The notes under the pieces are model-generated. The model saw nothing but the letters and a program-made list of their open reading frames with translations, was not told the DNA's origin and searched no databases. From JAJFFW01 sp965263375 (GTDB lineage: Bacteria > Pseudomonadota > Alphaproteobacteria > Caulobacterales > Parvularculaceae): a stretch of 64,000 bases of DNA. Shown here one piece after another: positions 57,875-64,000 of the stretch (its first letter is position 1; each line of letters begins with the position of its first letter). Position numbers and translations under genes: made by a program. The DNA lies in NCBI GenBank assembly GCA_965263375.1, contig OZ253669.1, positions 2,542,001-2,606,000 of the forward strand, given 5' to 3'.

Positions 57875-59305
57875 ATGATAAAAGTTTTAATGTTCGTGTG
57901 GGTATTTTTTTTAAGTGGTTTTATCAATTCGTCGGTTTTCGCAGACGAAGCCACCCCCCTGTTTGATCGCACTGAATATTTTTCAAGTGAGCAAGAACTG
58001 AGTGATGATTTACGTCAATTACCGCGCCCGCTAGATACTAACGCGCCAGACGGGCAGATTCTAATAACCAATGCACGGTTATTTGTTGGCACCGGAGAAG
58101 TGGTCGAAGACGTCGACATTCTTATTGATGGCAAAAGAATTAGCGCCATAGCAGCTGACCTTAAAGCTCCCCCAAATACTAAAATCATCAATGCAAGTGG
58201 CAAAACAGTTATGCCGGGATTGATAGATCTTCATACTCATATCACTTATATGGAGAGCTTTTTTGATACAGCAAAGCTTACTATTGAAAACCCTGCTGAC
58301 TCTGCATTACGGGGTGTTGACCGGTTGCGCGTTTATGCAGAGGTCGGCATCACAAGTATTCGCGATGTCGCGTCTCATGGTATGGCCCCGTTCACATTAA
58401 AAAAATGGGTCGCCGAAGGCCGTATCATTGGCCCCCGAATTTTTGCTTCAGGACAAATGATCACAGGTACGGGCGGACATGCTACGGAAGGGTTTGTGTG
58501 GGGCACATCACCAAAAGATCCGCACTCTATGATCCGTGAAGCATCAGGCGCAGACGACTGGGCTGAAGCAGTACGTGAACAATTTAAACGCGGTGCTGAT
58601 TGGATTAAGATCAGCAGTCACTATTCCCCGGCCGAAGCGAAAGCAGCTATTGATGAAGCACATCGATTAGGGCTTCGCGTTACGACCGATTCAGAAACTA
58701 TTTTCACAGAAATTGCTATTGATGCTGGCGTTGACTGTGTCGAGCACCCATTACCTGGCACCAAAGAAACTATCCGGAAAATGTCTCGGAAAAGCGTATC
58801 ATCAGTTCCCACCTTTTTTCCATACCAAAAAGTGTTGCAAGACCAAGGCGGATATTTTGGGTCAACATCTCGTCGCTTTACACTAACAGAAGAGGTTATT
58901 TTCGAACAAGGCCGCAAGATGAAGGAGGCAGGTATTATATTTGGTGTGGGAACCGATCTGATTCTAGACTGGTATAAACTTCTGCCACAGCCCTATATTC
59001 AAGAACTAAAGAATTTTAGTCGCCTTGGGTATTCACCAACAGACGCATTAATCGCTGCTACGCACACAAGCGCAAAAATTCTTGGCAAAGACAAATATCT
59101 TGGCACAGTTGAAGTCGATAAGCTCGCTGATATTATTGTAGTTTCGGGCATTCCGGACCAAAATCTCGATGACTTACGAAATGTCGAAACGGTAATAATT
59201 GGTGGGCGACTTATTATAGAAAATGACAAAGTCGTATACCCTGCACGTCACCGTCCCGTAAGCACCGACAGTGTCAAATCTTGGCCCGATGATGCTGCCG
59301 AATAA
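57875..59305 (+). CDS. Exported amidohydrolase (Xaa-Pro dipeptidase/imidazolonepropionase-like) with a metal-ligand change
   Basis: 476 residues with a signal peptide (MIKVLMFVWVFFLSGFINSSVFA), so periplasmic. The amidohydrolase fold: LITNARLFVGTG, metal motif DLHTHI (His120, His122), candidate carboxy-lysine Lys245 in DWIKISSHYSP, His291 in CVEHPLPGTKE, and Asp in GVGTDLIL. Where relatives have a metal His after strand 5 (GxxVxxHAxG), this protein has GLRVTTDSET: Asp272 stands in place of His. Relatives include prolidases that cut amino-acyl amides and ochratoxin-type amides. It lies 129 bases after the acyl-CoA dehydrogenase, as the last gene of the set. Confidence 0.88.
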   Translation: MIKVLMFVWVFFLSGFINSSVFADEATPLFDRTEYFSSEQELSDDLRQLPRPLDTNAPDGQILITNARLFVGTGEVVEDVDILIDGKRISAIAADLKAPPNTKIINASGKTVMPGLIDLHTHITYMESFFDTAKLTIENPADSALRGVDRLRVYAEVGITSIRDVASHGMAPFTLKKWVAEGRIIGPRIFASGQMITGTGGHATEGFVWGTSPKDPHSMIREASGADDWAEAVREQFKRGADWIKISSHYSPAEAKAAIDEAHRLGLRVTTDSETIFTEIAIDAGVDCVEHPLPGTKETIRKMSRKSVSSVPTFFPYQKVLQDQGGYFGSTSRRFTLTEEVIFEQGRKMKEAGIIFGVGTDLILDWYKLLPQPYIQELKNFSRLGYSPTDALIAATHTSAKILGKDKYLGTVEVDKLADIIVVSGIPDQNLDDLRNVETVIIGGRLIIENDKVVYPARHRPVSTDSVKSWPDDAAE

Positions 59306-59378
59306 TTTTCACAAGGGTGGATTATCGCTAACCCCCTAGGTCAATTTCCTAATATGTGAAATCCTTGTTAGTCGATCG

Positions 59379-60248
59379 TTATAAAACGACAGTCCTGTCC
59401 CCATTTAACATGACGCGGCGTTCAGTCCACCATTGCACAGCCCGCGCAAGCACTTGCGCTTCTACATCCCTTCCCTTTGCGACACATAATTCAGCAGTGT
59501 CACTATGGCGGATACGAATAACGTCTTGTTCGATTATTGGTCCTTCATCGAGATCCGTCGTGACAAAATGCGCAGTCGCCCCAACAAGCTTCACCCCTCT
59601 TCCATGAGCTGCATGATAAGGACGCGCGCCCTTAAAGCTTGGAAGAAATGAGTGGTGGATATTTATACAGCGCTCACTCAGGGACCGACACAAATCGTCC
59701 GATAAAATTTGCATGTATCGCGCAAGAACCAAAAGCTCCACATCATACTGGGTCATCAAGTTTAGAATTTCAGCCTCTTGCTCTGGCTTAGTTTCTTTCG
59801 TTATGGGTAAATGATGGTAGTCAAGACCGTGCCATTCCACCAGATCTCTCATAGTTTCATGATTTGACACAACTGCTGCAATATCTACGTGCAAGGCGCC
59901 CGTCCGCCAGCGATATAACAGATCATTTAAACAATGACCAAATTTTGAAACCGCGATCATAATTTTCGGCTTATCCGCCACATCAACAATTCGCCATTCC
60001 AACCCAAAAATATCGCCAACCGGCCTAAACCCTTCCGTCAGCGTATCGATATCATCGTTTTTACCACAACCGATACGCTTGAATTCACAGCGAAAGAAAA
60101 ATTTCTCTGTCTGTGGATCACCAAATTGCGCTGCATCAATGATCGTACAGTCCTCATCCCGTAAGAATTTTGAAACAGCCGCAACAATCCCCGGCCGGTC
60201 ATCACAAGATAAAGTCAATATGAACCGAGCTTCAGACGGCATTTCCAT
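59379..60248 (-). CDS. purU: Formyltetrahydrofolate deformylase
   Basis: 289 residues. It hydrolyses 10-formyltetrahydrofolate to formate and tetrahydrofolate. N-terminal ACT domain (FILTLSCDDRPGIVAAVSKFL), then the formyltransferase-like domain with NIHHSFLPSFKGARPYHAAHGRGVKLVGATAHFVTTDLDEGPII, which contains the catalytic His and Asp. It overlaps the end of soxG by 17 bases in another frame, so it belongs to the sarcosine oxidase operon. There it would recycle tetrahydrofolate loaded with C1 units from demethylation. ATG at 60248 or 60242 (MPSEARF) are both possible. Confidence 0.95.
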   Translation of the reverse strand: MEMPSEARFILTLSCDDRPGIVAAVSKFLRDEDCTIIDAAQFGDPQTEKFFFRCEFKRIGCGKNDDIDTLTEGFRPVGDIFGLEWRIVDVADKPKIMIAVSKFGHCLNDLLYRWRTGALHVDIAAVVSNHETMRDLVEWHGLDYHHLPITKETKPEQEAEILNLMTQYDVELLVLARYMQILSDDLCRSLSERCINIHHSFLPSFKGARPYHAAHGRGVKLVGATAHFVTTDLDEGPIIEQDVIRIRHSDTAELCVAKGRDVEAQVLARAVQWWTERRVMLNGDRTVVL

Positions 60249-60867
60249 CTCCTGAAATGGATTTTTGCGTTTTATTATCTATTGCATTGAATCTTTTGTG
60301 GCTGCTAAGCCATAGCCATAGATGACGCGCAAGACTGCGATCTACATAAATTGTATATCCCGTCCGCTTTTCTTCATAATAAATCAGTACGGTAACATCG
60401 AATAATAAAGTAATTATAAAGGCGCCCGGATGAAAAGCATCTGACTGTAAATCAGCTCCGCAGCCCTCCTGTAACAGATCAATTGCTTGCTCACCTGATA
60501 AATGAAATATAGCGTAATAGTCGGTCAATTCAGTAATGACCGAGCCATCTTCTCTTGGCGAGGACCAAGCATTTTTCAAGTTCACCGCGTCAACGTCATG
60601 ATCGCAAAAGACCAGCCATTCATTCGGCCCTGTCCAGAGAGCTGCTAATGATGAATCAGATACAACAGACGAAGATAGCGGAAGCGTAGTACCGAGCTCC
60701 GCCGATAAAGATGCGCTTATATTTGCATCTGGCGATGCTTGAATATGAAAAATCCGACGACCCACTTCATTGTCGAGCGACAATGCTATAGCCCTATCTT
60801 TCTGACTAACATTTATCGAATATTCTTTATTCGAATCTAAAACTGAAGCTGGAGCCCAATTAAACAT
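60232..60867 (-). CDS. soxG: Sarcosine oxidase gamma subunit
   Basis: 211 residues, the small subunit of heterotetrameric sarcosine oxidase. Family features are VGRRIFHIQASPD, ALWTGPNEWLVFC, ITELTDYYAIFHLSGEQAIDLLQEGCGADL and FHPGAF in the second half. Start ATG 60867 lies inside the last codons of soxA (8-base overlap), preceded by GGAGAGG; the longer frame upstream is only the overlap with soxA. This coupling keeps subunit ratios. The C-terminus is slightly longer than usual. Confidence 0.92.
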   Translation of the reverse strand: MFNWAPASVLDSNKEYSINVSQKDRAIALSLDNEVGRRIFHIQASPDANISASLSAELGTTLPLSSSVVSDSSLAALWTGPNEWLVFCDHDVDAVNLKNAWSSPREDGSVITELTDYYAIFHLSGEQAIDLLQEGCGADLQSDAFHPGAFIITLLFDVTVLIYYEEKRTGYTIYVDRSLARHLWLWLSSHKRFNAIDNKTQKSISGDGNAV

Positions 60868-63847
60868 GAAGCCTCTCCCCATCCGCATCAAATTGCGCCG
60901 TTGGTTCAACGAGCCGAGCAGCCTGTAACGAACCACGGTCATATAAATTAATCGTTTCCCCAACTCGATTGCGACCGCCAGTGACAAGGGCCAGCCCCAA
61001 CCAGCGACTAAGGTGAGGGCTGTAAAAGGCCGATGTCACATATCCCTCGCTTGGCCCTTGGGTTTTATCAGCATTAATTATATGTGCGCCAGCCATAAAC
61101 CGGCGTTGCCCTTCCAAGGGCTCGATACCAACAAATTGTCGCCGATCCTGGCGGGTATTTTCTGGTAGCAATAAAGATCGCTTACCAATAAAATCCCCTT
61201 TCTTTTTAGACGCTGGCCCGCCCCATCCGATGTCATCTGGTACTGTTGCCCCATCCGTATCGGCGCCAATATGCAAGTATCCTTTTTCAGACCGCAAGGT
61301 CATCAACGTTTCAAGACCATATGGCGTAATTTCATACGTTCTACCCGAGACCATAAGATTCCGCCATAGCGCAGCCCCAAAACGTGCGGGAACGTTAACC
61401 TCATACCCAAGCTCTCCCGTAAAGCTAGCACGCATAATACGTACAGGAACATGCTCGCCGCCAATTGTTCCTTCGCGAATACTCATATGAGGAAATGCAT
61501 CATTACTTAGATCAATATCAGTTCCAATCGCCTGTAATACCTCGCGTGCGTTTGGACCAGATATTGTCACATTCGCCCATGCTGGCGTCACGGATCGAAT
61601 AAGAACATCCATATCGAACCATTCGCACTGCCGCCATTCTTCCATCCAAGCCAGAATACGTGCAGCATTTGCACTTGTGGTGTGCACTAGGAAGTGCGCC
61701 TCTCCAAGTCGAGCAAAAATACCATCATCCAGTACAATGCCCTTTTCATTGAGCATGATCCCGTAACGGGCTCGCCCAATCTTTAAAGACAAAACATTAT
61801 TAATGTAGAACTTGTTTAAGAAAGCCGCGGCATCTGCCCCGCGCACCTCGATCTTGCCAAGCGGGGATCCGTCGTATAGCCCCACCGATCGCCTAACGGC
61901 CTTAGCCTCACGCTGCATGGCCTGGTACAAACTTTCACCAGTTGTTGGATAAGCCGCTGGTCGCTTCCATTGGCCGTAATCCCAAAATTCGCCTCCGGCC
62001 GCATCTAAAAGATCATGAAGCGGACTATAACGCGTTGGCGCATATAACTCGCCGCGTCGGCGACCAGCGATAGCACCAAGCGTTACCGGGGTATAAAAAG
62101 GTCGATAGGTTGTTACGCCCACTTCGTCAATTGAACGATTAGTCCGCTCAGCAAGCGCATGAATGGCGTTTAAGTTGCTTGTTTTTCCCTGGTCAACGGA
62201 CATTCCGTTCGTTGTATAACGTTTCAAATGTTCGACGGACACGTAGTCTTCACGCACAGCAACATCAATATCGCGCAACGTCACATCATGCTGGAAGTCA
62301 ATCCACTGTTTACCTGGCTTCACTGATGGTATGTTACGGTGGGTTTTAAGCGTATTTTTTTCGCCGCGGCGTTCTGGTGCAATAGAGCCGCCTTTCAAAC
62401 CCAGGGCTTGAACCGCCTCACCTCCCGCTCTAGCGCCATCTTTTCGTGCGCGCTCAAAATCGAAGGCGCCATTGACGGCGCCAGCAACATACACCCCCTC
62501 GGGAGATATTTTGGGCGCAAAACCCGCGATCTCATGATCATATTGCAACGCCCCGCGTGCATGGCTAAATAAATGCGCAGTTGGTTGCCAACCGCCTGAC
62601 ATCGCAAGGCAATCACATTCTATTATTCCGTTATTACCCAACATTGGGTTAAAGTGGCCATTAGCATCGCCAAGCTTTATCCGCCTAAGGCCTTTGGCCC
62701 CATCAGCATCAATCACCGTTGAATTATGATGAACGGCCACCCCGGCCTGCGTAATTGTCTGAGCAATTTTAGTACTTTGATTGACCGAACGACTATCTAA
62801 CAATGCGACAATATTGCAATCAGCCTCTTTCAAAGCGAGCGCAACGCTATAAGCACTATCATTATTGGTCGCTATGACGACCTTTTTTCCCGGACAAACA
62901 GCATACCGATTGACATATTCAACTACGGCCGACGCCAACATAACACCGGGCCGGTCATTATTTGGAAAAACAAGCGGCTGTTCAATTGCACCTGTTGCGA
63001 AAATGATTTTTTTCGCCCTAATGCGCCAGAAAAGTTGCCTTGCATTTATAGGGGCGTCATGACGCTGGTGCACGCGCTCAACAGCGGCCACAACACGATG
63101 GTCAAATACGCCGCTCGCAGTGGTTTGAGTCAGCACAGTTACATTAGGCGCGGCATACAATTCCTTAATCGTATCCTTTAGCCAAATATATTTCGTATCC
63201 TGATCATCTGTCACTCTATTGAAAATAGAATGGCCAAGTACGTTATCTTGCTCAAGCAAGAAAACCCGCGCGCCCGAAGCACTAGCAACAGACGCCGCAG
63301 CCACACCAGCAGCACCGCCACCACAGACAAGCACGTCGCAATGCACATTCTTATGAAAATAGGTGTCAGGATCATTTGTCGTTGGCGCTTTACCAATACC
63401 AGCCACAGCCCTTACAGCGTCTTCATACCAAGACCAATTAGGCCACATGAATGTTTTATTGTAGAAGCCGGCTGACCAAAACGCACTAAACCAAGCGAGC
63501 ACACCCTGAACATCATAGTCAACGCTAGGCCAGCAATTTTGACTATTAGCAACAAGCCCTTCATAAAGCGGCTGCATAGTGGCGCGCACATTAGGTTCAA
63601 CGCGCGAGGCTTCTCCCACACTGACTAGAGCGTTTGGCTCTTCCACCCCCGCAGATAGAATACCGCGTGGGCGGTGCAATTTCATACTACGCCCAACAAC
63701 ACGCACTCCATTCGCCAGCAATGCTGAGGCCAGCGTATCGCCTTCGAACCCTTGATAAGAACGACCGTTAAACTTAAAGGGAATAGGACGTATTCTGTCT
63801 ATTTTCCCGCCTGAGCTTAGGCGATAAGGCTGTGACATCACGTTCAT
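60860..63847 (-). CDS. soxA: Sarcosine oxidase alpha subunit
   Basis: 995 residues, the usual length of the large subunit. It oxidatively demethylates sarcosine to glycine, H2O2 and 5,10-methylenetetrahydrofolate. N-terminal ferredoxin-like part (FKFNGRSYQGFEGDTLASALLANGVRVVGRSMKLHRPRG), the NAD-binding Rossmann loop VLVCGGGAAGVAAASVAS, a central FAD/NAD region with FATGAIEQPLVFPNNDRPGVMLA, and the C-terminal aminomethyltransferase (GcvT) half that binds folate (SFTGELGYEVNVP, GLETLMTLRSEKGYLHIGADTDG). Its ATG overlaps the soxD stop by four bases (ATGA). soxB would lie outside the window. Confidence 0.97.
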   Translation of the reverse strand: MNVMSQPYRLSSGGKIDRIRPIPFKFNGRSYQGFEGDTLASALLANGVRVVGRSMKLHRPRGILSAGVEEPNALVSVGEASRVEPNVRATMQPLYEGLVANSQNCWPSVDYDVQGVLAWFSAFWSAGFYNKTFMWPNWSWYEDAVRAVAGIGKAPTTNDPDTYFHKNVHCDVLVCGGGAAGVAAASVASASGARVFLLEQDNVLGHSIFNRVTDDQDTKYIWLKDTIKELYAAPNVTVLTQTTASGVFDHRVVAAVERVHQRHDAPINARQLFWRIRAKKIIFATGAIEQPLVFPNNDRPGVMLASAVVEYVNRYAVCPGKKVVIATNNDSAYSVALALKEADCNIVALLDSRSVNQSTKIAQTITQAGVAVHHNSTVIDADGAKGLRRIKLGDANGHFNPMLGNNGIIECDCLAMSGGWQPTAHLFSHARGALQYDHEIAGFAPKISPEGVYVAGAVNGAFDFERARKDGARAGGEAVQALGLKGGSIAPERRGEKNTLKTHRNIPSVKPGKQWIDFQHDVTLRDIDVAVREDYVSVEHLKRYTTNGMSVDQGKTSNLNAIHALAERTNRSIDEVGVTTYRPFYTPVTLGAIAGRRRGELYAPTRYSPLHDLLDAAGGEFWDYGQWKRPAAYPTTGESLYQAMQREAKAVRRSVGLYDGSPLGKIEVRGADAAAFLNKFYINNVLSLKIGRARYGIMLNEKGIVLDDGIFARLGEAHFLVHTTSANAARILAWMEEWRQCEWFDMDVLIRSVTPAWANVTISGPNAREVLQAIGTDIDLSNDAFPHMSIREGTIGGEHVPVRIMRASFTGELGYEVNVPARFGAALWRNLMVSGRTYEITPYGLETLMTLRSEKGYLHIGADTDGATVPDDIGWGGPASKKKGDFIGKRSLLLPENTRQDRRQFVGIEPLEGQRRFMAGAHIINADKTQGPSEGYVTSAFYSPHLSRWLGLALVTGGRNRVGETINLYDRGSLQAARLVEPTAQFDADGERLHV

Positions 63848-64000
63848 AATGCATCCTTTTCGAAATTCGGCTTCTGGGTCCCCATTTTGTAGGTTTTCAA
63901 TATTTCATGGCTTACCGTGTCCCGCGCCACGTTGAACCATTGACCACAGCCATGAATATGACGCCACCGTTCCAAATGAAGCCCTTTCGGATTGTCACGA
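63844..64000 (-). CDS. soxD: Sarcosine oxidase delta subunit, C-terminal part (5' end outside window)
   Basis: The last 51 residues, open to the right window edge: NPKGLHLERWRHIHGC, then GQWFNVARDTVSHEI and a tail LKTYKMGTQKP. This is the conserved end of the zinc-binding delta subunit. Its TGA overlaps the soxA ATG (ATGA), so the operon order is soxD-soxA-soxG-purU, with soxB expected just upstream. Confidence 0.93.
   Translation of the reverse strand, partial: RDNPKGLHLERWRHIHGCGQWFNVARDTVSHEILKTYKMGTQKPNFEKDAL

Noticed and set aside
1..64000. CRISPR array, prophage, integrase, toxin-antitoxin or secondary-metabolite cluster
   Set aside because: No regularly spaced repeats and no diagnostic proteins were found on either strand.

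Overview
The window is a 64 kb piece of an alphaproteobacterial chromosome. Four things point to this group: a tRNA-His gene that lacks the usual G-1:C73 pair, a short HPr kinase next to a mannose-type EIIA and an HPr, an abundance of TonB-dependent receptors beside CoA-dependent catabolic genes, and genes related to those of marine or aquatic Hyphomonas/Parvularcula/Kordiimonas-like or sphingomonad-like bacteria. The order cannot be fixed from sequence reading alone. No rRNA, CRISPR array, prophage or intact insertion sequence was seen.

Left part (1-20 kb), mostly household genes: the end of uvrB, glpK, a RhlE-type RNA helicase, a quinone-reductase-like flavoprotein divergent from its TetR regulator over a triple operator, sqdB (sulfolipid), an enoyl-CoA hydratase, tRNA-His, a beta-helix lipoprotein, a cold-shock protein, the regulatory phosphotransferase set (hprK, EIIA, HPr) behind glpD, a lipoprotein methyltransferase, a siderophore-type TonB receptor with Fur-like sites, and a di-heme cytochrome c peroxidase translationally coupled to a hybrid histidine kinase.

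Middle part (20.6-59.3 kb), a large catabolic island. It holds a TonB receptor, two amidohydrolases, a Tat-type amidase, two M20 amide hydrolases (one exported), an omega-aminotransferase, an aldehyde dehydrogenase, two acyl-CoA ligases, two acyl-CoA dehydrogenases, a crotonase without its glutamates, a FadB-like hydratase/dehydrogenase, two thiolases, a Cys-less thiolase with a DUF35 partner (probable retro-aldolase), a PcaIJ-type CoA-transferase, a nitronate-monooxygenase-like flavoprotein, an SBF-family and an MFS transporter, and TetR, TetR and IclR regulators. Read together, the genes could carry an amide or lactam compound through amide hydrolysis, transamination of an omega-amino acid, aldehyde oxidation to a dicarboxylate, CoA transfer and beta-oxidation to succinyl-CoA and acetyl-CoA. 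This adipate/3-oxoadipate route is an inference. Two operator families support shared control: a three-half-site element with 10 bp spacing at 35.1 and 41.2 kb (IclR/PcaU-like architecture), and a TGAAT-N5-ATTCA palindrome family at about 26.9, 27.06, 30.93, 51.15 and 52.70 kb.

Right end (59.4-64 kb): purU, soxG, soxA and the end of soxD on the minus strand, a sarcosine oxidase operon with formyltetrahydrofolate deformylase for C1 handling.

By eye, uvrB is noticeably richer in G+C than the rest, and the island is the most A+T-rich part.
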